DNA of 64,000 bases from the NCBI GenBank assembly GCA_910589145.1, contig CAJUSD010000004.1, positions 62,001 through 126,000 of the forward strand, written 5' to 3'. Below are positions 53,896-63,014 of this stretch, piece by piece. The DNA is from an uncultured Oscillospiraceae bacterium. Its GTDB lineage: Bacteria > Bacillota > Clostridia > Oscillospirales > Ruminococcaceae. The number at the start of each line of letters is the position of its first letter. The stretch's first letter is position 1. The notes under the pieces were generated by a model. The model was not told where the DNA came from. It saw only the letters and a program-made list of their open reading frames with translations, and ran no database searches. The translations under genes were made by a program, and so were the position numbers.

Positions 53896-56205
53896 TTATC
53901 TGTTCTGCATCTCCCGATTAAAGTTAATCAGGCATCCAGCCAGAATAATTTTCCGTTCGTCATCAGTCAAATTAGAAAGTTTCATCTGGAACGGGACAGC
54001 CGTTCCATCCTGCCGGAGTGCATATGCCTGAATCTTTTCCGCTTTTTCCAGAACTGCCTTACGGATTCCGGGCAGAAAAATACTGTCTCCAAGCTGAAAG
54101 GGAAGTTCGCTTTCTTCGTATATCAGCGGCAGCATCCCCCAGTTAATGAGGTTGGAACGATACCTTTTGGTAGCGTATTCCTGCGCAATATTTGCCCATC
54201 CGCCTAAAACCTTCTGACAGGAAGCAGCCTGTTCTCTAGCGGAACCGTCTCCGGGCTTTACCGCATATACAAGGCTTCCAATTCCTGTTTTAAGCGGGTT
54301 AATATTCTCATATCCGGCAATAAGCCGAATCTGGTCAAACAACCCTTTCAGTTCGGGAATGTTTTCGGGAGATTTCCCTTCCAGACGGCTGATTTCTGCC
54401 TGTTGGGATTTTTTAGCCCTTTCGGTATACTTGGGATCTTTTCTTGACAAGGTAAATTCCGCCAGTTTTAATGGGTTAGAACGGTAACTGGAAGTTTCGC
54501 CGGAAGGAATTAACTCGTCGGTGGTAGTGACAGGATCATGAATCTCGCTGGCAACAGTGAGAAGAAGGTCATCGGTCAGTGCAGACATTTTCGGCCAATC
54601 TGCTATGTTTGGCCCAAGACGGAGCACTTCCCCGGAATCTGCCTTTCCAAAACCGTTGTATACACGGTTCTCATAGATCGTTTTTTCAAAGAAGTATTTC
54701 GGTTTGGTAAAGGACAGGTCTAAATCTGTGGCAGGAGTCAGCAGCCCGTGGTTGATGGCAGTAGCGGCAATAGAGCGTGCATCCATCAGGGCAACAGAAG
54801 CAATCTGTCCATTACCTGGTTTGGAGCCTTCCCGGTTGGGGAAATTGCGGGTGGAATGGCGAATACTCAGGCAGTTATTGGCAGGAACATCCCCCGCTCC
54901 AAAACACGGCCCGCAGAAAGCTGTCCGAACAGTAGCGCCGCTTGCCATGAAATCAGCCACAGCGCCATTTTTAACCAGCTCCATATATACCGGCTGGCTG
55001 GATGGGTAAATACTCAAAGAAAACGCATCGCAGCCAATGGATTTTCCCCTCAAAATATCCGCCGCGTCAACCAAATTGTCATAAGTGCCTCCAGCACATC
55101 CGGCAATTACGCCCTGTTCTACCTGAAGTTTGCCGTTTACTACCTTATCCCGCAGGGAAAGGCTTACGCCAGGCGTATTTAACTGTTTTGCTGCGTTTTT
55201 CTCTACTTCTGATAGGATATCATTTAGATTTTCATAGAGTTCCCGAATAGAGAAAGCATTGCTGGGATGGAAGGGCAGGGCAATCATTGGTTCTATTGTT
55301 GACATATCTACATATACCATACCATCGTAATACACAGCATCCCCTGGACGGAGCTCCCGATAAGCTTCTGAACGCCCATGAGCTGCAAAATATTCTTCCG
55401 TTTTGCTGTCTGTTGTCCATATAGAAGAAAGACAGGCGGTTTCAGTGGTCATAACGTCAATACCATTGCGGAATTCACAGTTCAGGTTGGCGATACCATC
55501 GCCAACAAATTCCATGATTTTATTTTTTACATACCCGTTCTGGAAAACTTCGCGGATAATAGCCAGAGCAATATCCTGGGGGCCTACCCCTTTCGCCGGA
55601 GTACCAGTCAGATAAACTGCAACCACCTGGGGACGGGCTACATCATAAGTGTTCCCTAAAAGCTGTTTGGCAAGTTCACCGCCGCCCTCACCGACGGCAA
55701 GGGTTCCCAAAGCTCCATAACGGGTATGGCTGTCTGATCCCAGTATCATTTTTCCACAACCGCTCATCTGCTCCCTCATATATTGGTGGATTACCGCCAA
55801 ATGGGGAGGCACATATATTCCGCCGTATTTCTTTGCGGCAGACAAGCCAAAAAGGTGATCGTCTTCGTTAATGGTTCCCCCTACAGCGCATAAGCTGTTA
55901 TGGCAGTTGGTAAGTACATAGGGCAGGGGGAAACGCTCCATCCCGCTTGCCCGCGCCGTTTGGATAATCCCCACATATGTAATGTCATGGGACGCCATTG
56001 CGTCAAAACGTATTTTGAGGTTTTCCATATTGCCAGATGTGTTATGTGCTTTCAAAATAGAATAGGCTATTGTCTTTTGAACCCCATCCTCTTTTGTTGG
56101 TACATACCCTAAGGACTGCTTTATTTTTTCCTGTGAATGGCTGTTGTCCTCTATAATTGTTGTCCCGTTCAGGAGCCATACTCCCTGCGCTGATAGCTTT
56201 ACCAT
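53896..56205 (-). CDS. Aconitase-family hydratase
   Basis: A 769-residue iron-sulfur hydratase. The three Fe-S cysteines are plausibly those in AVGGTIN-proximal region and, more clearly, AGCAGGTYDN and FCGPCFGAGD; SDSHTRYGALGTLAVGEGG matches the aconitase substrate box, and the C-terminal swivel domain begins near NLINWGMLPL. The chain is similar to the clostridial `hydratase` group related to AcnB/AcnX rather than AcnA. Substrate may be citrate/isocitrate or a methylated analogue. Co-transcribed with cysK. Confidence 0.88.
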   Translation of the reverse strand: MVKLSAQGVWLLNGTTIIEDNSHSQEKIKQSLGYVPTKEDGVQKTIAYSILKAHNTSGNMENLKIRFDAMASHDITYVGIIQTARASGMERFPLPYVLTNCHNSLCAVGGTINEDDHLFGLSAAKKYGGIYVPPHLAVIHQYMREQMSGCGKMILGSDSHTRYGALGTLAVGEGGGELAKQLLGNTYDVARPQVVAVYLTGTPAKGVGPQDIALAIIREVFQNGYVKNKIMEFVGDGIANLNCEFRNGIDVMTTETACLSSIWTTDSKTEEYFAAHGRSEAYRELRPGDAVYYDGMVYVDMSTIEPMIALPFHPSNAFSIRELYENLNDILSEVEKNAAKQLNTPGVSLSLRDKVVNGKLQVEQGVIAGCAGGTYDNLVDAADILRGKSIGCDAFSLSIYPSSQPVYMELVKNGAVADFMASGATVRTAFCGPCFGAGDVPANNCLSIRHSTRNFPNREGSKPGNGQIASVALMDARSIAATAINHGLLTPATDLDLSFTKPKYFFEKTIYENRVYNGFGKADSGEVLRLGPNIADWPKMSALTDDLLLTVASEIHDPVTTTDELIPSGETSSYRSNPLKLAEFTLSRKDPKYTERAKKSQQAEISRLEGKSPENIPELKGLFDQIRLIAGYENINPLKTGIGSLVYAVKPGDGSAREQAASCQKVLGGWANIAQEYATKRYRSNLINWGMLPLIYEESELPFQLGDSIFLPGIRKAVLEKAEKIQAYALRQDGTAVPFQMKLSNLTDDERKIILAGCLINFNREMQNR

Positions 56206-56330
56206 GTTGAATCGTTCCTCCTATTAATATATGTATATGCAGCTTTGCAATGTGTTCTGATAAACCCTTTACATATTAACATACTTCTATATACTTTGCA
56301 AACGGCTTTCGACGGAATGCTGAAAAAATT

Positions 56331-56360
56331 GGGCTGTATGGATCAATATCCATACAGCCC
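56331..56360 (-). terminator. Terminator after the flotillin gene
   Basis: A 13-bp perfect stem (56331-56343 with 56348-56360), loop CAAT, followed on the minus strand by AATTTTTTCAGC; 11 bp from the flotillin stop. Confidence 0.92.
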
Positions 56361-56370
56361 TTGTTATGTA

Positions 56371-57951
56371 TTAGATTTGTTTTTTATTGCCGGACTTTTG
56401 GGAGGATGCAGCTTTTTCCTCTGGTTCTTTTGTCTCTTTCTTTTCTTCTGTCACATTGCCTTCGGGAGCTTGGGCAGGGGAGGAATCCTTTTGTGTGAAC
56501 TTTTTCATCAGTTCTGTCACATCCAGACCCGTTAAATCCTTTAACACCTCAAAACCTGTTCCAGCTACGTTTGTAACGGTTTTAGCAATCTTTGAGGCGC
56601 CTGTATTTGAGGAGCCTTCCCCTGTATCAATAACTGTGATCTTGTCAATGCTGCTCATCGGTTTTGCTACCTGTGCCATGATTTCCGGCAGCTTGTTAAT
56701 CAACATCTCTGTAACTGCAGCCTCTCCATATTTGGCCATAGCGTCCGCCAACTGGCTTTTTGCTTCGGCTTCGGCAAGGCCTTTTGCTTTAATCGCGCCT
56801 GCGTCTGCTTCGCCTTTTAGCTGGATTGCTTTAGCTTCTGCTTCTGCACCAGCGATCCCTTTGGCCCGGATTGCTTCTGCATCTGCCTCGGCTTTTAAAC
56901 GGATCATTTCTGCTTCGGCTTGGGCTTCAATTTTCTTTGCTTCCGCCTTTGCCTGGGCTTCAATACGAATTTTTTCCGCTTCTGCTTCCGCGTATCGGAT
57001 AGCTTTTGCTTTTTGGGCTTCTGCTTCGATCTCCGTTTTACGCCTTGCAGCTTCAGCGGGCTTATCAACGCTGGCAACCAGTTCCTTTTCTACGCGGTTA
57101 GCCGCCTGCTCTGCCAGGGACGCCTTTTCTTTTTCCACTTCAGACTGTTTCTCAATCTCACGCAGGGAGTATGCTACGTCTGCTTCCGCCTTTGCGCGGT
57201 CCCGTTCTGCGCGGAACTGTTCCACCTTTAAAGTTTTGTCGCGTTCTGCTTCTGCAACCTGGGCTTCGGCGGCCAGTTTCACCTTTTCGCCTTCCCGGAC
57301 AGCTTCCGCTGTTTTAATATCAGTATCCCGTTTGCGCTCTGCTTCGGCAATTTCCGCTTCTGCTTTTGACTGGGCTACCTGGGGGCGCGCACGGTTTTCC
57401 AGATATCCGCCCTGGGTTGCTATCCGCAGGATGGAGTAGGATAAAAGCTGTAATCCCATTTCGTCCAATTCTTTATTGATGTCGCTTTCTACGCGCCGTT
57501 CAAATTCAGCGCGGTTGGAGTTGATTTCTTCCACTGTCATAGTAGAAACAATACCGCGCAGTTTGCCTTCCAGGATTTGTTCTACCATTCCGCTGATGAC
57601 TTCTTTTGTAGATTTAGCGTTTCCCGAGCAGAACTGTTCTACAGCTTTGTAAATGCTGTTTGGTTCGTTGCGCACCTTTACAACGGCAGTTCCCACCACA
57701 TCCATAAAGATTCCCTGTTGGGAAGGCGCTTCTGTAACGTCGGTAGTCATAGAGATATTTTCCAGAGAAATAACGCAGCTCGTTTCCAAAAACGGAACCA
57801 TAAAGCCGCCCTTACCGCTGAGAACCCGTTTTTTCAAGCCGGTAATAACCATCGCTTTATCTGCCGGAACCCTCCGCCAACAGCCCAACAGCAGAAGCAA
57901 AAGCAGTATAACCGCAATCGCAACGCATGCCAATCCAAAAAACTTTTCCAT
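56371..57951 (-). CDS. floT: Flotillin-like SPFH protein
   Basis: A 526-residue flotillin. An N-terminal hairpin helix (about 5-24) inserts in the membrane, the SPFH/PHB domain covers about 25-200, and a long Ala/Glu/Lys coiled coil with repeated AEAE-type heptads runs from about 200 to 420. The C-terminal tail is low-complexity and charged. Flotillins scaffold membrane microdomains and help signalling and secretion. The coiled coil causes long open frames on the opposite strand, which are not genes. GGAGG precedes the ATG. Confidence 0.93.
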   Translation of the reverse strand: MEKFFGLACVAIAVILLLLLLLGCWRRVPADKAMVITGLKKRVLSGKGGFMVPFLETSCVISLENISMTTDVTEAPSQQGIFMDVVGTAVVKVRNEPNSIYKAVEQFCSGNAKSTKEVISGMVEQILEGKLRGIVSTMTVEEINSNRAEFERRVESDINKELDEMGLQLLSYSILRIATQGGYLENRARPQVAQSKAEAEIAEAERKRDTDIKTAEAVREGEKVKLAAEAQVAEAERDKTLKVEQFRAERDRAKAEADVAYSLREIEKQSEVEKEKASLAEQAANRVEKELVASVDKPAEAARRKTEIEAEAQKAKAIRYAEAEAEKIRIEAQAKAEAKKIEAQAEAEMIRLKAEADAEAIRAKGIAGAEAEAKAIQLKGEADAGAIKAKGLAEAEAKSQLADAMAKYGEAAVTEMLINKLPEIMAQVAKPMSSIDKITVIDTGEGSSNTGASKIAKTVTNVAGTGFEVLKDLTGLDVTELMKKFTQKDSSPAQAPEGNVTEEKKETKEPEEKAASSQKSGNKKQI

Positions 57952-58068
57952 TATGTGTTCCTCCTTTTTCCCTGTTAGTAAAATTCTCCAAAAGCAATCG
58001 ATTGCTATGGATTTATTATAGCATATCTGTCGATCAACTACAAACTTTAAACGATATCGTCCTATTAA

Positions 58069-58089
58069 GCCCGCATTGGAGCGGGCCTT
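58069..58089. terminator. Possible terminator hairpin
   Basis: A 6-bp GC stem (58069-58074 with 58081-58086) between the DUF1801 and flotillin genes, with only weak T runs. Confidence 0.4.
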
Positions 58090-58174
58090 CCTTACAGCAG
58101 CCTTTGAATATTAGGGCGGAAATTCTTCTTTTTCAAACGAAAATCGCCTAAATCCGCCTTTTTTACAAATTTGT

Positions 58175-58594
58175 TTATTTATCTCCAATTTTTATTTCCT
58201 GCTCAAAGCACCATTTAGCAATGTCGGATACTAAGTCAAAAGGAATAGGCTTATTAATAGGTAAACGGATGGCGCCTTTGCTGGTTTTATATTTATCCAG
58301 TCTGTCCTGAAAAAATGCTGTGGCTTCTTCTCCTGGATATAAACCAATATCATTTTTATTAGCCGCAAAGTGGATGATATTCCGTTTCTTTTTCCATGTT
58401 GGCATACTCCATGAAATACATTCGTCAGCATCTGGAATTGCCTGATGAATGGTTTCCCTCATTTTTACAAGTATGGGCTGAATATTTGGCTCCTGCCTTT
58501 CAATATATTCATCTATTGTAGCAGGTTTAGAACCACAATAATGGCTTTGGTGTTCCCTTTTAAACTGTCTTTTGCATTTTGGACATTCCCACAT
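58175..58594 (-). CDS. DUF1801 protein with N-terminal zinc-ribbon-like motif
   Basis: A 139-residue protein. Residues 1-24 form CPKC...HYCG, a small zinc-knuckle type motif; the rest is a DUF1801 (YdhG/iron chaperone-like) domain: TIDEYIERQEPNIQPILVKMRE, SWSMPTWKKKRNIIHFAANK and the PINKPIPFDLVSDIAKWC end. The family is related in fold to frataxin; biological role unresolved. It lies 20 bp after the carboxypeptidase gene on the same strand. Confidence 0.85.
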   Translation of the reverse strand: MWECPKCKRQFKREHQSHYCGSKPATIDEYIERQEPNIQPILVKMRETIHQAIPDADECISWSMPTWKKKRNIIHFAANKNDIGLYPGEEATAFFQDRLDKYKTSKGAIRLPINKPIPFDLVSDIAKWCFEQEIKIGDK

Positions 58595-58614
58595 TATTTG
58601 ATATCCTCCGTAAA

Positions 58615-59478
58615 CTAATTTCTTTTAAGGTATTCTTCCAGGCATTCCCCTTTACGATAGATTTCCATCGCGATTTCCTTCCCCACATAGCGGTAATGCC
58701 AGGGTTCGTACATAATACCGGTGATTTCGCTCTTGTCGTTGGGATAACGGAGAATAAAACCATATTCCCAACAATGGGCGAGCAGCCATTTTTGGACTCC
58801 GGTTTCCTCCTGGGACTCATCCAGGCTCTGGTTATTCAAATCGACAATATCAACAGCCAAACCTAACTGATGTTCACTGGTTCCTGGTATGGCGACAGCT
58901 TTTGCTGCTTCTTGTTCCGCCTCTGCCTGGGACAGACCCATAGCGAGCATCGTATCAATCTGTTTTTTGAATAACTTTTTCTGTTTTTCCATACTGCGGT
59001 AGGAGGAACAGATAACAGGGGATAGCCCCTCAGCGCGGCAAGCGTCCATCATATCCTGTAAAGCCGGGTAGCAGCGTTCATCTACAGCCTGGTCATTTTT
59101 CAATTCTGTCAAGGCAATAGAATGATTTTCTGGAATTGGATTCCAAGGATTCACTAAAATTAGATTCCACTGCTCCTTATCTATCTTAGGCGCAGCGCCG
59201 GACTGTTCTTTTTCTGATTGGGAGGAAGGAGTCTCTTTAGGCATGCTGACAGCTTTCTGCAAAGGGGCCTGAGAGGGTACCGCTTGGGAAACAGATGTTG
59301 TTTGTGGAATTGACTGGCTTTCACTAGGCTGGGGATTCTGCTCTGATGCCATATATGCTGTAAACAGCCCCATTAAAAGAACAACAAAAAGAGTTATGAC
59401 AAATACTTTGAGAGCATAGCTTTTTTGACGTTTATGGTATCTGCGGTGCGAATGGCTATGGTATTCTCTGGTTGACAT
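58615..59478 (-). CDS. VanY-type D-alanyl-D-alanine carboxypeptidase
   Basis: A 287-residue peptidase of family M15. A cytoplasmic basic tail, one transmembrane helix (about 24-44), a Ser/Gln/Pro linker, and the zinc domain with SEHQLGLAVDI (His and Asp ligands) and EPWHYRYVG (catalytic Glu, His ligand). It trims the terminal D-Ala from peptidoglycan precursors outside the membrane. GGAT and AGGGATTTT lie before the ATG. No vanHAX genes are close, so it is a housekeeping wall enzyme. Confidence 0.93.
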   Translation of the reverse strand: MSTREYHSHSHRRYHKRQKSYALKVFVITLFVVLLMGLFTAYMASEQNPQPSESQSIPQTTSVSQAVPSQAPLQKAVSMPKETPSSQSEKEQSGAAPKIDKEQWNLILVNPWNPIPENHSIALTELKNDQAVDERCYPALQDMMDACRAEGLSPVICSSYRSMEKQKKLFKKQIDTMLAMGLSQAEAEQEAAKAVAIPGTSEHQLGLAVDIVDLNNQSLDESQEETGVQKWLLAHCWEYGFILRYPNDKSEITGIMYEPWHYRYVGKEIAMEIYRKGECLEEYLKRN

Positions 59479-59777
59479 TTTAAAAATCCCTTCTTTATTT
59501 GTTTTCCTGATTCACATACATTTCGTGGAATATTACTAATAGAATTAGTTCCTATTCCATCAAAATTATTTTATGATAAGTATGACGCATTATTTCAATT
59601 ATACTACTGGATATTATGAAAAACAAGTGATTTTGTTTAGGCATAGGTCATAATTTGAAAACAACATTTATCCATGGAAAGAGACATAAAAAAGTACAGA
59701 AATTCTTCGATTTACACAAAAATATCAAACCGTTACACAAATAAATTTGCAAGAAAGTAGAATCTGCCTGCATCTAT
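59479..59777. other. AT-rich intergenic region
   Basis: Between the carboxypeptidase gene and the MYG1 promoter nothing gene-like is seen; the stretch is AT-rich with no strong hairpin or shared repeat. Confidence 0.5.
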
Positions 59778-59845
59778 TTGACAAAGCGAAATGAATGTGA
59801 TAGAGTACAGACGATGCAGTTTGACGTTTCCTGCATACAGGAAAC
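59778..59845 (+). promoter_or_regulatory. Promoter and leader hairpin of the MYG1-like gene
   Basis: TTGACA (59778-59783) and TAGAGT (59801-59806), 17-base spacer, with TGA before the -10. The leader is about 150 nt and has an 8-bp stem (59826-59833 with 59838-59845). Confidence 0.6.
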
Positions 59846-59957
59846 ACTTCCACAGAAAGAACATATAATATCCGGGGTGTAGTCGTATATTGAAAAAATT
59901 TGCACAATGGTACTATATGGGCTTTCAATATTCTTTCAGGAATGAGAGGGATAATTT

Positions 59958-60803
59958 ATGGATCGCAGTTACAGCAAGGCAATGACCCATGGAGGTAAAT
60001 TCCATGCGGATGACGTATTCTCTTCCGCGCTTCTGTACATCCTGTTTCCTGGGATAGAAATAACGAGAGGTTATGTAGTCCCGGCGGATTTTGACGGGAT
60101 TGTATTTGATATTGGAGGCGGGATGTTTGACCATCACCAGAATGACATACCTGTACGCGAAAACGGCGTTCCCTATGCGGCTTTTGGACTGCTGTGGCGT
60201 GAGTATGGAAATGCCCTGTTAGGGGAAGATGCGGCGAAAAAATTTGACGAATCCTTTATACAGCCTCTTGATTTGGATGATAACACCGGCTGCGGCTGCC
60301 AGCTTGCATCTGTAATCTCCTCTTTTAATCCAAACTGGGATTCGGCTGATACATTTGACCAATGTTTTGAAAGGGCGGTTGAAATGGCTAAGGAGATTCT
60401 TGCCAATCAGTTTGACACTATTTTGAGCAAGCAGCGCGCTGTGGAGTATGTACAAAACGCTTATAATAACGCAGAGGATAAGAGGATTGTCTTTCTGCCT
60501 AAGTTTGCTCCATGGAAAGAGTTTTTAAGTGAGACAGAGGCAATGTTTGTTATTTTTCCATCCTTGAGAGGTGGCTTTAATGTTCAGGTGATACCGTCCC
60601 CTGAAACGAAAGAGGCTAAATGCCTTTTCCCTGCAGCATGGGCGGGGGAACCTTCATGGGATTTGCCAAGGATTTCTGGAGTTCCTTCTATGTCATTCTG
60701 CCATAATGGGAGATTTTTGATTACTGTTTCCAAGCTTGATGATGCTTATTTGGCGTGTCAGATTGCTATGAGGTCTTCGCTGCATCGTACCCCCGCAGTT
60801 TAA
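59958..60803 (+). CDS. MYG1 family protein (UPF0160)
   Basis: A 281-residue protein of the MYG1/DHH-like group: THGGKFHADDVFSSALLYIL holds the H-x-D-D metal residues, DIGGGMFDHHQND the following DHH box, and the C-terminal AAWAGEPSWDLPRISG is typical. MYG1 proteins are 3'-5' exoribonucleases or related phosphoesterases. The ATG follows GAGAGGG. It is a single gene with a strong terminator, not in an operon with neighbours. Confidence 0.92.
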   Translation: MDRSYSKAMTHGGKFHADDVFSSALLYILFPGIEITRGYVVPADFDGIVFDIGGGMFDHHQNDIPVRENGVPYAAFGLLWREYGNALLGEDAAKKFDESFIQPLDLDDNTGCGCQLASVISSFNPNWDSADTFDQCFERAVEMAKEILANQFDTILSKQRAVEYVQNAYNNAEDKRIVFLPKFAPWKEFLSETEAMFVIFPSLRGGFNVQVIPSPETKEAKCLFPAAWAGEPSWDLPRISGVPSMSFCHNGRFLITVSKLDDAYLACQIAMRSSLHRTPAV

Positions 60804-60813
60804 GGGGAGAAAT

Positions 60814-60850
60814 AAGGGCTTGCTGAAATTTTTCAGCAAGCCCTTTAAAT
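60814..60850. terminator. Bidirectional terminator
   Basis: A 15-bp stem (60814-60828 with 60831-60845) followed by TTTAAATTTT between convergent MYG1-like and MFS genes. Confidence 0.9.
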
Positions 60851-60886
60851 TTTGGGAGAGGGGAGATTAGAATGAGGCAGAAAAAC

Positions 60887-62149
60887 TTAAGAATTGGCTT
60901 GACCAGTCACCAGTGTTTTTTCCCAAAAATTTTTAAAAAAGCTAACAGACAGTAAGCCAATGGCAACAATGATAACGGCTGTAGGAATCAAAACCAAATA
61001 GACAGAAGAATAAAAACGATCAAAAAGAAACCCATATACAACCTGTCCGATTGGTTGAATACATAGCGTGGCAGTAGATGTATAAGCCATAATTTTTCCA
61101 ATCAAATCATCCGGCGTTTTTTGCTGGATAAGTGAAACTGTAAAAATAGAAAAAATGGTAATGGCAAATTGCATACCGCAAAAAGAGATTATCATGATTA
61201 AATATTTTATAAACATACTGACCGGAAGGAGAAAGGAAATGCCAGCGGGAAGCAGGCATAAACCAAGAGCAGAGAGAACAAAAGAAAGTTTGCATATTTT
61301 CAATTTTCCAGTAAGGAAGCCAGCGAAGATACTCCCTAAAATAGTGGCAATTGCTAACGAACTTTCTGCAGCGCCATAATATTTTGCGCCTAATCCTAAA
61401 ACAGTACGTATCATATAGGGCAAACCGACCATGAGAATACCCATTACAAAAAATCTGGAAAGGGCGATTAAAAGCAGTATGTTCAAAATATCTGTCTGTT
61501 CCTTAAAAATATATTGCATACTTGATAAAAAATCCTGCTTAATGCCAGAAAGAATTCCTTTATCATTAGGTATCGTTCGAGAGCTTAATTTTATAAAACA
61601 TTCAAATAAAGCAGTCATAAAAAAACATAAAATACTTGCATACATCACAGGCTTCAATCCAAATGCAGAATAACATATACCTCCAAGCATTGGCGCAGCC
61701 AAATAGGAGATGGAAGCAACTTGATTTACAACGGCATTCCCCCTTGTAATATGATCGCCTGTTAGCATAGACGGAATACATGCCTGTACCGTAGGAGTTT
61801 CAAATGCGCCTAAAACGGAAAGGGCTACAAGTAGCACACTTATTATAATAAGGTCATTGCTTCCAGGTAAGAACACGGCTGCACCTAAAACGGAAAATCC
61901 AGTTAAAGTATCTAATGCAACCATGATATTTCTTCGATTTGCCCGGTCTGCAAGGATACCGCCTAAAGGCGAAAGTAAAATTGTCGGAATGGTTGCAAGG
62001 GATAAAATCCCGGCAAAGACAGCCGCCGATCCTGTTGTCTCCAACACATACATTGATAAGGCAAGCTTTAGTATAAAGTTTCCAAATAGGGAGCTGGCCT
62101 GCCCTAAAATGAGAAGAAGAAAATTTTTAGTCAGTAATTTGTCTTTCAT
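60887..62149 (-). CDS. MFS efflux transporter
   Basis: A 420-residue membrane protein of the major facilitator superfamily with about 12 helices, the MFS-type loop GGILADRANRRNIMV between helices 2 and 3, and IPSMLTGDHITRGNAV typical of the macrolide efflux (MefA-like) group. ATG 62149 follows AAAGGA; an extended upstream frame overlaps tetR and is rejected. It is coupled with the TetR gene directly upstream and is probably a drug efflux pump controlled by it. Confidence 0.92.
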   Translation of the reverse strand: MKDKLLTKNFLLLILGQASSLFGNFILKLALSMYVLETTGSAAVFAGILSLATIPTILLSPLGGILADRANRRNIMVALDTLTGFSVLGAAVFLPGSNDLIIISVLLVALSVLGAFETPTVQACIPSMLTGDHITRGNAVVNQVASISYLAAPMLGGICYSAFGLKPVMYASILCFFMTALFECFIKLSSRTIPNDKGILSGIKQDFLSSMQYIFKEQTDILNILLLIALSRFFVMGILMVGLPYMIRTVLGLGAKYYGAAESSLAIATILGSIFAGFLTGKLKICKLSFVLSALGLCLLPAGISFLLPVSMFIKYLIMIISFCGMQFAITIFSIFTVSLIQQKTPDDLIGKIMAYTSTATLCIQPIGQVVYGFLFDRFYSSVYLVLIPTAVIIVAIGLLSVSFFKNFWEKTLVTGQANS

Positions 62150-62153
62150 TTGT

Positions 62154-62807
62154 TTATTCCTTTCCAATTGATGAAATATTTTCAAGGAGCTTTTCTGCAA
62201 AAGACATTGTTTCACTGTCCAAAATAGGCAACCCCATTTTGGAAAGGGCTTCCATAACAAAACGATATTTATGGCGGATTTCTTCATCGGTGGCGGGGTA
62301 CACTGACGGCATGAGCCAAAAGTTAATAAGGGGCAGCAGTTCGGAAAGTTCTTTTGTATATTCTGTTTTGATAGAACCATCCCTCCTGCCTTCTTCCAGG
62401 AGTTCCAGCCACAGCGGGGTTAGTATCTGTTTGTTTTGTTCCACTGCTGCTGCTAAGATATGCGGATCTTTGAGGATAGAGACCGCTTGTGCATTTAGAT
62501 GATTGCGCTGTTCATCAGACTGATTGAGTGCAAGCAGTTCTTTGATTTTCTGCAAACCGTTTAAATCTGCGCGTGCCTTAACTGCTTCAAAGGGGTTATT
62601 TTCAAAAAACATCTGGTTCCCTAATTTGTGCATAACTTCCTCTTTGCTTTGAAAGAAACGATAAAACATTCCTTTCGCGCCGCCTGCGGCGCTCATGATA
62701 TCGGAAACGGAGGTTTCCTCATACCCTTTTGACATAAACAAGTTTCGTGCGGCGTTGATAATTTCCATTTCCCATTCTTCTGGTGTCTTTTTTACAGGGC
62801 GGGCCAT
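62154..62807 (-). CDS. TetR family transcriptional repressor
   Basis: A 217-residue regulator. The N-terminal helix-turn-helix is in ETSVSDIMSAAGGAKGMFYRFFQSKEEVM (residues about 35-60), and the rest is the ligand-binding helical domain. ATG 62807 follows AAGGGGGAAAAAAT. It is first in an operon with the efflux gene, 4 bp upstream of it. A 51-bp palindrome lies just before the start, presumably its own operator. Confidence 0.94.
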   Translation of the reverse strand: MARPVKKTPEEWEMEIINAARNLFMSKGYEETSVSDIMSAAGGAKGMFYRFFQSKEEVMHKLGNQMFFENNPFEAVKARADLNGLQKIKELLALNQSDEQRNHLNAQAVSILKDPHILAAAVEQNKQILTPLWLELLEEGRRDGSIKTEYTKELSELLPLINFWLMPSVYPATDEEIRHKYRFVMEALSKMGLPILDSETMSFAEKLLENISSIGKE

Positions 62808-62821
62808 ATTTTTTCCCCCTT

Positions 62822-62872
62822 CTGCTGATATAATAGTTATTGACTATTGGTCAATAACTATTATATCAGCAG
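62822..62872. promoter_or_regulatory. TetR operator/promoter palindrome
   Basis: Perfect 23-bp arms (62822-62844 and 62850-62872) with a 5-base centre TATTG, 15 bp before the tetR start. On the minus strand TTGACC and TATATC lie within it at about promoter spacing, so binding would block transcription. Confidence 0.8.
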
Positions 62873-63014
62873 CTTTATATTTTGTCAACTTAGTATCTAC
62901 TGCTCTTTTTAGGCTTTTTCATTAAAAATTAAAATTTAATTTTATCTTTTAAGAAAGACAGATTATTTTGTATTGCTTATATGGTTGAGATAGGATATCC
63001 TAGTATATATACTA

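Noticed and set aside
56387..57439. 350-codon frame opposite the flotillin gene
   Set aside because: Composition is the mirror image of the Ala/Glu-rich coiled coil (Ser/Ala/Phe), a known artefact of such repeats.
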